Source: Chara braunii (Eukaryota > Streptophyta > Charophyceae > Charales > Characeae). Taken from it: a stretch of 37,303 nt of DNA. The notes below the pieces were generated by a model. The model was not told the origin of the DNA, ran no database searches, and saw only the letters and a list, made by a program, of their open reading frames with translations. The number at the start of each line of letters is the position of its first letter. Position 1 is the stretch's first letter. This document shows, in pieces, positions 1 through 8,516 of this stretch. The stretch spans positions 1,176,690 through 1,213,992 of the forward strand of contig BFEA01000289.1 in the NCBI GenBank assembly GCA_003427395.1, in the 5' to 3' direction. Position numbers and translations under genes: made by a program.

Positions 1-32
<32 letters not shown>
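1..32. repeat. A32 homopolymer at the window edge
   Basis: The window opens with 32 consecutive A. It is probably the end of a poly(A) tail of a retroposon lying to the left, since the window is rich in LINE-type products, but the body of that element is outside the window, so this is inference. Confidence 0.7.
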
Positions 33-35
<3 letters not shown>

Positions 36-245
36 ACATCTACTTGCTCTCCCGCTGTTGCACGGCCTGTATGAGCAATACCCGGGCCATTCCTCTCCCC
101 CGGTACGGGCTTGGCCAAAGGCTGCTCCAGTTCCATTCGAAACAGCGCTAGTGAAAATGAGCTCTTGCCTCGGCTATAGTCCCATCGCTAGCCCAACTCA
201 AGCTTGGTTCAAGGTGCGCACTGGTTCCTGCACATCCGACGGTTA

Positions 246-314
246 TGCCACGTCCGTGGGGGCCCTGCTAATCTTCTTTGTCTCTTTCCAATTTTAACAG
301 ATGTCCCGAAGGAC
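246..314 (-). pseudogene. U6 snRNA pseudogene fragment
   Basis: Read on the - strand this begins with a U6 5' stem-loop (GTCCTTCGGGACATC at 314-300). It continues through the conserved central block (TTAAAATTGGAA, then AAGAAGATTAGCA) and GGGCCCCC, then loses similarity where U6 should continue GCGCAAGGATGACAC. About 70 of roughly 102 nucleotides are recognisable, with several substitutions. It is a 3'-incomplete retro-copy of the spliceosomal U6 RNA gene. No TATA or upstream element was recognised, so it is not expected to be transcribed. Confidence 0.8.
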
Positions 315-429
315 GGGGCCAGCGAATGGCCCTGAGATACTGTCATGGGACTGGTCAGTCCGGGGTATTTCAGAGTGATATTATTCTAGTCATCTGGTCG
401 CATCTGGATTCAAACTGAGTCTGTATTTC
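315..429. other. unassigned sequence
   Basis: Between the U6 fragment and the 64-bp array I see no reading frame or repeat that I recognise. Confidence 0.3.
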
Positions 430-790
430 AGCAGTTCCCGAGGTGTACCAACTGAGCTAGGTCTGCAGCTGCTGGTTTCACAGGCCTGTTCTCAACAGTT
501 TGCGGGTGTTCCAACTGAGCTTAGCCTAGGTCCACAGTTGCTGGCTTCACAGGCCTGTTTTCAACAGTTCACAGGTGTACCGACCTGAGCTAGGTCCGTA
601 GGTGTTGTTCCACATGCCTGTTTTTCAACTGTTCGTGGGTGTGTCAGTCTGAGCTAGGTCCTCAGGTGCTGGTCCCACAGGCCTATTTTCCACAGTCCGC
701 GAGTGTACCAGTCTGAGCTAGGTCCTCAGGTGCTGGTCCCACAGGCCTGTTTCACACAGTCCGTGGGTGTATCAGTCTGAGCTAGACCCG
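430..790. repeat. 64-bp tandem repeat, about 5.5 copies
   Basis: The anchor GAGC followed by TAGGTC (one copy interrupted) recurs at 454, 517, 587, 651, 715 and 779, giving spacings of 63, 70, 64, 64 and 64. Each unit also holds a CACAGGCCTGTTTTC-like segment and a CAGT(C/T)CG(C/T)GGGTGT-like segment. The last two units are nearly identical and the first ones are diverged, as expected for an array growing at one end. It encodes nothing obvious. Confidence 0.9.
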
Positions 791-888
791 TTGGTCACGG
801 TCTCGTGGACGTCCCGCGGGCAAAAAGGGAAAAATCAAGGAGTCCACCACTCCCTTGGTTTCCCGAACTTGGACCCCTTTGCTCCCAC

Positions 889-965
889 TGCCGCGTCCCA
901 GTTTCGAACCCGGGTTACCTGTTGTGCCAAGCATATGCCCCACCTATTGGGCCAAGCCCATGGTT
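889..965 (-). mobile_element. tRNA-like head of a candidate SINE
   Basis: On the - strand, TGGCCCAATAGG (954-943) matches the RNA polymerase III A-box consensus TRGYNNARNNGG. GGTTCGAAAC (910-901) matches the B-box core GWTCRANNC. They lie about 32 bases apart, the spacing normal for a tRNA or a tRNA-derived SINE. A full cloverleaf with a closed acceptor stem is not visible, so a SINE head or tRNA pseudogene is more likely than a working tRNA gene. The 3' limit of the element is not defined. Confidence 0.45.
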
Positions 966-1247
966 GGTAGGGCTCAGAACGGAACCTGTTATAAGCCGTC
1001 CCACCTACGGAATCGTGCCCACACCGTGATCGTACCGAGATGTACCAGCAAAACCAAGGCCTGCGGACCCTCGATACTACGATAGGAAAGCCTGAAAGAG
1101 CCATGCCTTCCGCTCGTGGTAAAAAAGTCAGCCTTTTCCCAGGGTGGTCGGGCAAGGGCCTCGCTCTCACCCACGGCGAGCCCCACTAACCGGACCCGGT
1201 CCCATTGCGAACTGAAGCAAAAAATCTAAACAAAAATAATTCATCCG
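966..1247. other. unassigned sequence before an A32 tract
   Basis: No coding or repeat family was recognised. It ends in AAAATCTAAACAAAAATAATTCATCCG and then the A32 tract, so it may be the 3' end of a + strand retroposon. Confidence 0.3.

Positions 1248-1279
<32 letters not shown>
1248..1279. repeat. A32 homopolymer
   Basis: 32 consecutive A. It can be read as the poly(A) tail of a + strand retroposon ending here, or as a T32 run just downstream of the tRNA-like sequence on the - strand. The sequence does not decide between them. Confidence 0.8.
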
Positions 1280-1282
<3 letters not shown>

Positions 1283-1345
1283 ACGGGATTCGCACTCCGC
1301 GAACCCAAGTGACTGTCGCTTCCCATCTAGGCACGACGCGTACCG
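1280..1345 (-). pseudogene. degenerate tRNA-like sequence
   Basis: On the - strand there is an A-box-like GTGCCTAGATGG and, about 30 bases further, a B-box-like AGTGCGAATCC (8 of 9 core positions), followed at once by a T32 run on that strand. The T-arm pairs poorly and no matching acceptor stem is seen. It is best described as a tRNA pseudogene or SINE head. An intact tRNA gene is unlikely. Confidence 0.35.
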
Positions 1346-1816
1346 GTTGCGCGTCCACTCGATATGGACTACCGAGGTGCCCTTAACCCAAGTCATCGAA
1401 TTATGGTCAGTCTCGTGGCCGTGGACTATACGTGACATCGCAGACGTCTCAGCACCATGGTAGGGGCTACCTCGAGCCACATGTCATGACGACCCGTTGT
1501 GGCAGTAACCCGCCTGGGTGCTAATGTGCGCGCCCCATGCATGCGGTAGCCTAACCAACCAATTTCATAACGTACTTTAATCGCTGCTCAAACCCACGGA
1601 CCGGCTCACCAACCGCTAAGGTTGGCGGACACTCGGCCATCTACTGTGCAACGCAATAAAGCGCTTATACACATTACTCTTGCACACTCTACACATTACT
1701 CTTTAACGCTCTCTGCCATGGTTGAAGTCATCGATGCGCGCGTTCAAACGAAAGTTGATGCACCGCTCAACCCTTGCATCGTCACGACCGCACTGTGTGC
1801 GACCTGCAAAAAGCAC
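1346..1816. other. unassigned sequence upstream of Ty3 element 1
   Basis: Where the 5' LTR and most of gag of the downstream Ty3 element would be expected, I recognise neither an LTR nor a gag domain. Short open frames here have no recognisable domain. Confidence 0.3.
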
Positions 1817-1844
1817 GACAAACACCCTTGTAAGGGTGTTTGTC
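1817..1844. repeat. perfect 13-bp inverted repeat with 2-base loop
   Basis: GACAAACACCCTT (1817-1829), GT, then AAGGGTGTTTGTC (1832-1844). The short motif CACGACAA occurs at both edges (1814-1821 and 1844-1851). It sits just upstream of the zinc-knuckle remnant of element 1. Confidence 0.9.
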
Positions 1845-1857
1845 ACGACAACGTGGA

Positions 1858-2066
1858 GCTTGCATAAACTGCGGCGAGTACGGCCATCAGCAGTTGAAGT
1901 GCAAGAACGCGAAGATTTCGCAGAAGATCCTGCCTAAGGGTGGGTATCCTTCTTCTCAGTCTGGGGCCTCTACGAGCTACAACTCGGGAAACACTTAGGG
2001 TCAATAGAAGTTATAGCTGTTTCTACTCTCGTTGAAACGGGTGATGTACCCTCCCCGTTTCAAGAG
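1858..2066 (+). pseudogene. gag remnant with CCHC zinc knuckle (element 1)
   Basis: Codons from 1861 to 1902 read C-I-N-C-G-E-Y-G-H-Q-Q-L-K-C, a perfect CX2CX4HX4C retroviral-type zinc knuckle, which binds RNA in the nucleocapsid part of gag. The same frame does not extend into a recognisable capsid domain upstream. The following 160 bases to the protease are low-complexity and not assignable. Confidence 0.75.
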
Positions 2067-2870
2067 TTGGCCAAAGTTATTCACTCCTTAGTCACCTTGC
2101 AGATGCATCCGAACCAAACTATATTCCGTATGTTGCATGTGTTTGAAGCCTTAGAGGACCTTCAAGGTGAGTGGTCGGCAAGGGACCCTCATGAGTCATG
2201 GGTGGCACTAAGTAGAGGTCCTAGGGGGGAACACTTCATTGTGGAAGTTGGTGTGGGTGGTCCCAAGTGAGGCGCCTTTGTAGACATTGGCTCCACACGA
2301 AACTTCATAAGTCGCGGCTGCGTTGAGAGACTGCGCCTAAAGGACGAGGTGCAACACCTTAGTAGACCGGTAGCATCTACTTTGGCCAGCAAAGAGCGCA
2401 TGATGGTGGAGGACGTAGTTTGCACTTTCTCCTACCCAGGAGGAGAGTTAAGTCATACGATATCATTCCTGGTGAGCGACGAGTTGCCCTTTGACATGTA
2501 ATTGGGCATGTACTACCTCGAGGTTGTCAAGCCCCAGTTTGACTGGGACAAGAAGGTGTTGAAGCACGAGTTGCCTAGTGGGAGAACCATTAGACTGGCC
2601 AAGTACAAAGCCAGTAGGTTAATAAACTCTTATGGGTGCTTATGTGCATCTGCCTTCTATAACTATTATAAACAGAACCAAGAGGAAGGTATGTACTAAG
2701 TCTATGTCTCTGCAAAAGGGGAGGCCGTTAAAACACCCCCAGAGATAGAGACCATCGTCACTAAGTACCCTGATCTGTTTGAGGAGCCTACATGAGTCGT
2801 AGACAGGGAGGTTTTCCATGCCATAGAGATCATCCCAGGTAGTAAGACACCAAAAGGGAGAATCTGTAGG
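2067..2870 (+). pseudogene. aspartic protease and pol linker remnant (element 1)
   Basis: One reading frame carries through this region with in-frame stops at 2268-2270, 2499-2501, 2697-2699 and 2793-2795. After the first stop comes GAFVDIGSTRNFIS, the retropepsin active-site region with the usual D-T/S-G changed to D-I-G. About 75 residues later there is FDM-stop-LGM, the place of the family motif D-I-L-G-M. The linker before RT follows (EEPT-stop-VVDREVFHAI and a GSKTPKGRICRM segment). The protease would cleave the Gag-Pol polyprotein. It is dead here. Confidence 0.8.
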
Positions 2871-3404
2871 ATGGGTCCGACCGAGTTGCACGAGCTTCGA
2901 CGACAACTGAAAGAGCTCACAGAGAAGGGATGGATTCGGCCTAGCACCTCCCCCTTTGGCTCACCAGTCTTTTTGTTCCAAATAAAAAAAGGGGGAACAC
3001 TGAGGGTGTGCATTGATTATAGAGGCCTCAATGCCATCACCGTTAAGAACGTAGAGCCTCTACCATGCATCGACGACCTATTGGATAGGGTGCAGGGGTG
3101 TAAGTACTATACAAAGATGGACATAAAATTTGGCTACCATCAGATTGCCATAAGACCAGAGGACCAGCACAAAACCACATTCCAAACCAGGTACGGTCTG
3201 TACGAGTTTGTGGTGATGCCCTTTGGCCTTTGCAATGCACCGGGTACATTCCAGTACGCCATGAATAGGATCTTCCATGACTACTTAGATAAGTTCATCG
3301 TCGTGCACCTCGACGACATACTTATCTTTAGTAAGACTGTCGAGGAGCATGCTCAACATGTAGACAAAGTACTTCACTCCTTCGGCAACACAAGTATAAG
3401 ATAA
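2871..3404 (+). pseudogene. reverse transcriptase, first part (element 1)
   Basis: An open run of 177 codons in the same frame as the protease remnant. It shows the Ty3 RT blocks in order: [73 protein letters not shown] and the catalytic HLDDILIF (family norm YLDD). Both aspartates of the metal-binding pair are present. The frame is lost by an indel near 3380. The ATG at 2871 is internal to pol and not a real start. Confidence 0.9.
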
Positions 3405-3912
3405 ACGCAGAGAAATGCGAGTTCGAACGCACTCGAATCTTGTACTTGGGTCATGAAGTATCTGTGTATGGGATTAGGCCCGAAGATGCAAAGGTGGCTA
3501 GCATACATGACTGGCCACGACCCCAGTTTGTGACTGAGGTCAGATCATTCTTGGGAATGTGTGGTTATTATTGCAATTCTGTGAAGAATTATAGCACGAT
3601 CACATCTCCCTTGACTGATCTAACTGGACTTGATACGCCGTGGGACTGGACCGACGAGTGTGAGGCAGCTTTCAAGCGTTTGAAGCATGCACTCACACAC
3701 CATGAAGTTCTCATGGTACCCGACCCGCAGGGGCCATTCGTTGTAACCATAAACGCAAGGCAATATGGCATTGGCGCAGTGCTGGCTTAGCAGGAAGGGA
3801 AAAAGTGGAGACCGGTTGAGTATATGAGTAAAAAGATGCCATCGAAGAAGTTGGCAAAGTCCACCTATGAGAGGGAAGTCTACGCTCTCTACAAGGCACT
3901 TGTCCACTCCAG
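3405..3912 (+). pseudogene. RT thumb and truncated RNase H (element 1)
   Basis: Reading resumes one frame over: KINAEKCEFE, ILYLGHEVS, EVRSFLGMCGYY (RT thumb/connection), then WDWTDECEAAFKRLKHAL and FVVTINARQYGIGAVLA, the first strand of RNase H, where the catalytic D of TDAS reads N. A TAG at 3788-3790 stands where the family has Gln. The second RNase H block, YEREVYALYKALVH, is the last recognisable RNase H sequence before the deletion junction. Confidence 0.85.
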
Positions 3913-4063
3913 CGAGATGTGGAAGAAGGCCACTGAACAGATGGGCAGCCAGCTTCAGATGACTTCTGGGAATCATCCCAAAGCAAATGGGAAGGCTGAA
4001 TATTGGAACTGTGTGGTGCAGCATCTGATGAGGCATTACGTCAAGCCCAGCCAGGATGACTAG
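3905..4063 (+). pseudogene. integrase core, last third, fused to RNase H by deletion (element 1)
   Basis: Directly after the RNase H block, without a frame change, comes MWKKATEQMGSQLQM followed by HPKANGKAEYWN, the integrase segment around the third catalytic residue (Glu of the D,D-35-E triad). By comparison with element 3 in this window, about 0.8 kb is absent: the rest of RNase H, the H2C2 zinc finger, and the first two integrase aspartates. A TAG stops the frame at 4061-4063, probably replacing a Trp codon. Confidence 0.85.
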
Positions 4064-4813
4064 GATGAGAAACTACCTCTCATTGCCAGTTTGTACAACG
4101 ATGTTGTACATAGCACCACCGGCGTCAATCCTTATCAATTGCATCTGGGATGGAAGCCTAGATCTGCTCTAGACTTCCTCTTGCCTGAAAACCGAACTGC
4201 TGCAACTCCTGGAACCATTGAATTTGGTGTCCAATATGAGAAATTGTTGCAGAAGACTGTCGAACACATCAAGAAATCTCAGGAAGCCATGATTGCTTAT
4301 GAGAACAAGCATCGTCGACAATCCACATTTCAAGTAGGGGAACGTGTTTGGGTCAAGGCTAGTGAGTTGGGACAGGAGTTTGGCATCTCTAGGAAACTAA
4401 TGCCTCAGTATTTCAGTCTCTGGGAAGTCTTAGATATTGTGGGCAATGATTTGGATGGTTCCTCGTACGTCATTCGTATCCCTGGTCACCTACGCACTTA
4501 GCCTGTTTTTCACGCCTCCAAGTTTGCACCTTTCGCTGAGACAGCACAGTTCCCATCATGGAGATCTATGCTGCCCCCAACCATGGATGGCCACGTGGAC
4601 GTCGACGATATCCTGGACCACAAAGACATGCCTGTTCCCAAACCAACTGGCAGGGGTTGACCTCCTAAACCTGCAAGGGAGCACATAGTACATTTCAGGC
4701 ATCATACTGATCCTAAGGAAGATCGATGGATTCCAAGGGAGGAACTTGTCAAGACAGCTCCTCAAATCGTGACAGAATATGAGAAGAAACTGGAGGGGAA
4801 AGCACCAGCATGA
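4064..4813 (+). pseudogene. integrase C-terminus and chromodomain (element 1)
   Basis: The same frame continues past three stops (4061, 4499 and 4658). It shows YNDVVHSTTGVNPYQLHLG, FQVGERVWVKASE, the SYVIRIPGHLRT / PVFHASKF block typical of the end of Ty3 integrases, and then a chromodomain: DVDDILDHKDMPVP, HIVHFRHHTDPKEDRWIP and a final helix LVKTAPQIVTEYEKK. It ends at TGA 4811-4813. Chromodomains tether chromovirus integrase to methylated-histone chromatin (family knowledge). The stop at 4658 is a CGA to TGA-type change. Confidence 0.85.
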
Positions 4814-4836
4814 AGCATCTCAACGGACTTTCGAAG

Positions 4837-4849
4837 CTAAGGGGGATGG
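4837..4849 (+). other. putative polypurine tract (element 1)
   Basis: CTAAGGGGGATGG lies 24 bases after the last chromodomain stop, the position where the plus-strand primer and 3' LTR boundary of a Ty3 element are expected. No matching 5' LTR was found, so the LTR start is not proved. Confidence 0.4.
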
Positions 4850-5800
4850 AATGCGAGGAACAAGCCCTCACGGGGACCTATCAGACATCACTTGTTGTGG
4901 GCAAAGGCCCCCAGCAAGCCAAGTGCCCGCCCTAAGTGAAGGCGGGCCTGAATATTCGTCGAAGGCCAAAATTCAACACTTTCATATGTGGCTATTCAGG
5001 CTCTTGCAGCACGCCAGTTGAATGGACGCGCGAGCCTCACTAAGCTGCTTCGTACAGTTGGCCCAGGCCTTGACAGTTGCGCCTGGGCACATACACACAA
5101 AGCAGGGCCGATACTTTGAGAAGCAGGCCATCAGCCTATGCAAAAGCAGTACTGTCGACGCACCTACCGGGGAGCCCTGCACAGATGCAGCAAACAGCCC
5201 AAGTCCGGAGACTCAGGCCATGCCCAACTGTAAATGGGGCCCAGGCCCTCAACTGTAGTCTCGGACCTGGGCACAGGGACTGAGGCCCAACCGGAAGCTA
5301 CTGGAAGCTTCCAGCCAGGCCACACTCAGCATCCAGGAGGCTGTCACTTCCATATAGGAAGTGAGGCAGCCCAGGCCAGGCATTCTGGCCTGCGTAGGCA
5401 GTGCGGAAGTGCTGCTGCGCTACTGCTTGATGCTGCGCTGTGGCCAAGGTCGCTGATGGGGCGCGTAGAGGTGAAGTGGGGCGCTGCAGGGCAGCGGGGC
5501 GCAGGCAGCCGTAGCCGGGCTGCTGGGCGCCAGGGGGTAAGAGGGTGATCTTGTGGTCTTCGGGGAAGGAGGCGAAGTGTGGGGTATCAAGGTCTGATGA
5601 GGGTGACGAGATACGTACCTGGTGCATGAAGAGATGTCGGCTATGGTGTTGACATCATGTACATTGGTCTTGGAGAGTCGAAGTGAGCCTGTTGCGTGAA
5701 CACAGCTGTAGGTAGGATAGGCAAGTAGAGTAGGCTGGGCGCTGGGCGCCAGACAGAGAGGAGCGACTTTGGATACTGTGTTGGTGTGGCCTACGGGCTT
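4850..5800. other. no gene recognised; GC-rich
   Basis: This may contain the remains of a 3' LTR of element 1. A small hairpin (GCCCGCC 4925-4931 and GGCGGGC 4941-4947) and several GGCCCAGGC-type words are present. Open frames of 70-130 codons on both strands have no recognisable domain and look fortuitous. Confidence 0.35.
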
Positions 5801-6241
5801 TAACATTGGCTCATTACTTCATTGTATTGCTCTATTTGGATGGATTCTCGGTGTGTTTGTGCTCTCTGCTTGTACACGACTACCCAGACATCTGTGTGAT
5901 TTCGCAACTTGGTTTTCTGTATATCGTTCACACTCATATTCCTTGCAATACTCTCGTCTGGAATATTCCGGATTTTATTTTTTTTAATTCCGAATTACCT
6001 GAACTGGAATTTTTTTTTTTCGTTCCTCTTATTATATCAGCAGTCTGAACTCCGAAATATTTTTTGTACTGATTTCAATTTGGGGATTTTGGGGATTGGG
6101 AGAACTACCGAACTTTCAATTTCATTTTTTTTTAATATTAATTTTCGATTTTTTTCTGACAATGTAAAGTTTGACCTTTTCAAATTTTGATTAGTGGCTC
6201 CTTGTCTGGGCGATCAATGTGACCCTATGAGGGGGGGGAAG
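5801..6241. other. AT-rich stretch ending in a purine tract
   Basis: The composition changes sharply from GC-rich to AT-rich, with runs of 8-10 T. Hydrophobic open frames here are a by-product of T-richness. The segment ends ATGAGGGGGGGGAAG at 6227-6241. Confidence 0.35.
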
Positions 6242-6260
6242 TGTTAGAATCTCATCTTCT
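6227..6260 (+). mobile_element. possible polypurine tract / LTR start junction
   Basis: GAGGGGGGGGAAG is followed directly by TGTTAGAATCTC at 6242. A G-rich polypurine tract abutting TGTTAGAA is the form of a copia-type 3' LTR boundary in plants. No second LTR, PBS or copia coding sequence was found nearby, and the far end is undefined, so it could be a solo or truncated LTR or chance. Confidence 0.3.
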
Positions 6261-7392
6261 CCCCTCTCACCCACCTCATTTAAGCTGCTGTGATTCTTCT
6301 TCTATTTGTAATGAACCCAGTCTGTAAGATACTCGCCAGATGTCGGAATACAAAGTAACTCAACTCTGAACAATGTCTCCAATAACCATGTATGTGATCT
6401 CTGATACAATGTCTCGTTTCCAGTAGACGAAGAGAGTGGAGGGGGAATAGACAGATTAGAAGGTGGAAGAGATAGTAACCATCAATGGCCACAAAGCGAG
6501 TAGCCCAACAGTTCCCACTCCTTCTCCGGGCTTCCCTTCTCCTCCACGTCAGCAAAACAGTATCCAGTAACGAGCCTGACAGGTCCTGATCACAGCGAAG
6601 TGCCACGTGGCACAGTTCTCTCGTCAAGACATCGGAGACAACCAGCAGCGCACAGCATCGACATCAGCCGCAGGTAAGTATCTCATTCCCTCGCAATCAT
6701 CCACAGATCCCGATCTCCCTCCTTGTCGCGTCCAACTTCAGCAATCTAGACAATGTGGCAAATGCCACGTCAACAATGGAGACAGGGTGACCCTGCGCCA
6801 CGTCAGCATAGGCTGGCGCCAAAGCAGAAGGCGCCAGCGTGCAGCAGCAGTCTTGCGCTTTTGTCCACAATGCCAGCGTACAACCAGCGTCAAGCGAGTG
6901 TCAGGCCAGCGTCTAGCCAGTGTCAAGCCAGCGTCCAGCTAGCGTCAAGCCATCGTCAAATCACCATAGCAAGACTGAATGTTGACTCCCTGGAGGCAGG
7001 GTCTTTTGTAGTGATAGACTGAGTTGACCTGCCTCAGGTCTCCCACTCACGGTGGCTCAGATTGACTCACAGCCGACGGTCTGGATCGCATACAGTTGCA
7101 GACTTCCACTTGGTCCGAATGCTGTCTTGGTACCTGCATACAAACAAGTGTGTGTGTCTGACCAGCGGCCTGGGCTGGGACCATATTGACTTTGACTGTT
7201 GGGCCTCAGGCAGTTGACTGAAGTCAACTGTCGGGCGCTCAGGCCTTGGCACCACTTCGGGGGGGGTCTTTTGCCCCTTCGGCCTGAGGCCGGGTTGTGG
7301 CCTGGCCAGGCCCTTAGACGTTCAACAAGGCATATGAAGCGGGTCACTGCATTCCTGCCAGCCCAAATTTCGAGTTCCATCGCAGAAATATA
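6261..7392. other. no gene recognised
   Basis: Apart from the minisatellite at 6872-6959 there is no domain-bearing frame. A GC-rich segment at 7195-7320 has many GGCC and TTCGG words. Confidence 0.3.
6872..6959. repeat. 10-11 bp minisatellite
   Basis: Imperfect tandem copies of CCAGCGTCAAG, about eight in a row, with variants such as CCAGTGTCAAG, CCAGCGTCTAG and CCAGCGTCCAG. Confidence 0.8.
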
Positions 7393-7650
7393 TTAATTTC
7401 CTCTTAAGTCGCGCTCATATGTAGAAACAATGTCAGGAGCAGTAGGTAGGAGTTCTTTCTTACTGAACCATCTAGCTTCAGTTGGGGGTTGAGACTTGAA
7501 CTTTACCTTATACTGCTTTGGTGGTTGTCCCCTGCCGCCGGTAGAGAAGTAGCCATGTTCCAAAACCTTTCCAACTTTGTAGCCTCCATTCATGGAGGGG
7601 GGGGACATAGATGGTCTGTTAGGAAACTCAAATCCCTCTACATATGGCAA
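7393..7650 (-). pseudogene. orphan chromodomain fragment of a Ty3 element
   Basis: An 85-codon open frame on the - strand reads a chromodomain: YKVGKVLEHGYFSTGGRG, KQYKVKFKSQPPTEARW and KELLPTAPDIVSTYERD, ending at TAA. It matches the chromodomains of element 1 and element 3 block by block, so it is the 3' tip of another chromovirus in opposite orientation. No integrase lies upstream of it on the - strand. The sequence there is the unrelated GC repeat at 7670-7799. Confidence 0.8.
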
Positions 7651-7669
7651 GAGTTTAGACCATAGCTAC

Positions 7670-7799
7670 GCCAGACCGGACCCCGGACCCCGGACTTTCC
7701 AGGCCCATCCGGACTTTCGAAAACCCGGAATGTTTCGGGATATCCGGACAGATCCGGATCCCCGGTCCGGATCCCCGGTCCGGATCCCCTAGGCTGTCC
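7670..7799. repeat. CCGGA-rich short repeats
   Basis: This begins with GGACCCC-type words and ends in a 13-bp unit CCGGATCCCCGGT at 7754-7766, 7767-7779 and partly 7780-7789. The unit is itself nearly palindromic. An A10CA9 stretch follows at 7802-7822. Confidence 0.8.
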
Positions 7800-7930
7800 G
7801 GAAAAAAAAAACAAAAAAAAACAACGAGGGTACATGGCAACATGCTTACAATACCTGAGTGACTGCTGTGTGGCATGCTATCAAAGCAGTGCGCACACTA
7901 CGCACAAAATCTCAGATGCATAAGCAGAAA

Positions 7931-7978
7931 GTCATCTCTGTATCATCCCAATTTTAACGAATGTCCCAATGGACCCTC
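7931..7978 (-). pseudogene. U6 snRNA 5' fragment, copy 1 of a composite repeat
   Basis: On the - strand it reads GGTCCATTGGGACATTCGTT, then AAAATTGGGATGATACAGAGATGAC, which is the U6 5' hairpin and the start of the central block. It then breaks off where AAGATTAGCATGG is expected. It is paralogous to the fuller copy 292 bases to the right. Confidence 0.8.
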
Positions 7979-8430
7979 CTCCTCCTTCCCGTCATGTCCC
8001 CTTTGTCCTCCTCCTCCTCCTCCTCCTCCTCCTCCTCCTCCTCCTACTCCTCATCATCAACTCTCACCTCCTTTCTAGTCCTCGTCATCATCAACTCCAC
8101 CCTACGTTCCTTTCTCCCTCTCTTCCTCCCTCTCCTCCTCCCTGTCCTCCTCTTTTTTTTTTTGCCAAATATTGGACCATTTCGCGATTTATGTGTGTCA
8201 TCTTCGCGCAGGGGCCATGCTAATCCTCTTTGTATCGTCCCAATTTTAACGATTGTCCCAGTGGACCCTCCTCCTCCTCCTCCTCCTACTCCTCGTCATC
8301 AACTCTCCCCTCCTTTCTAGTCCTCGTCATTGTCAACTCCGCCCTACGCTCCTTTCTCCCTCTCTTCCTCCCTCTCCTCCTCCCTCTCCTCCTCCCTCTC
8401 CTCCTCCTCTTTTTTTTTTTTTGCCAAATA
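7979..8430. repeat. composite tandem repeat: antisense U6 plus CTC-rich block
   Basis: A unit made of (CTC)n, an ACTC(A/C)TC(A/G)TCATCAACTC segment, TTTCTAGTCCTCGTCAT, a CTCCCTCTCTTCCTCCCTCTCCTCC segment, a T10-T12 run and then antisense U6 occurs twice. Equivalent points lie 292 bases apart at the U6 5' side (7951 and 8243) and 259 apart at the U6 3' side (8164 and 8423). Microsatellite length accounts for the difference. The serine- and proline-rich open frames across it are not genes. Confidence 0.85.
8165..8266 (-). pseudogene. near-full-length U6 snRNA copy
   Basis: About 102 bases on the - strand cover U6 from its 5' hairpin (GTCCACTGGGACAATCG) through GGATTAGCATGGCCCCTGCGC, GATGACACACATAAATCG and GAAATGGTCCAA. 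An A-rich run (A10 or so) follows in place of the U6 terminal U tract, as in reverse-transcribed copies. The catalytic ACAGAGA box reads ACAAAGA and the AGC triad region is intact. It is the best-preserved U6 copy of the repeat and probably not expressed, since no upstream element is recognised. Confidence 0.85.
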
Positions 8431-8478
8431 TTGGACCATGTCGCCATGCCAAATATTGGACCATGTCGCCATGCCAAG
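8423..8478 (-). pseudogene. two tandem copies of the U6 3' end
   Basis: GCCAAATATTGGACCATGTCGCCAT occurs at 8423-8447 and again at 8448-8472. Each is the reverse complement of the last ~20 bases of the U6 copy above. The sequence then runs into gag of element 2, so this is the broken right edge of the composite repeat. Confidence 0.8.
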
Positions 8479-8516
8479 CATGCTTATTTATATCACCGGT
8501 CGGGGGGCGCGTGCCA

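Larger units (their letters stand above)
1858..4850 (+). mobile_element. Ty3/gypsy chromovirus element 1, degenerate
   Basis: Order along the + strand: CCHC zinc knuckle, aspartic protease, reverse transcriptase, start of RNase H, second half of integrase, chromodomain, polypurine tract. This is the Ty3/gypsy order (RT-RH-IN), and the terminal chromodomain places it among chromoviruses. Nearly all of gag and about 0.8 kb across RNase H and integrase are missing, and several stops and one frameshift interrupt the rest. No LTR pair was identified, though a 3' LTR could begin after the polypurine tract near 4848. Confidence 0.85.

Noticed and set aside
420-790. CRISPR-like spacing of the 64-bp array
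   Set aside because: The whole unit is repeated, with no unique spacers, and the context is eukaryotic.
5769-6190. Hydrophobic open frames that look like membrane proteins
   Set aside because: Explained by T-rich composition. No start context, family match or conserved pattern.
8230-8500. Long serine-, leucine- and proline-rich open frames over the CTC repeats
   Set aside because: They are translations of microsatellite and antisense U6. The gag reading begins only after them.
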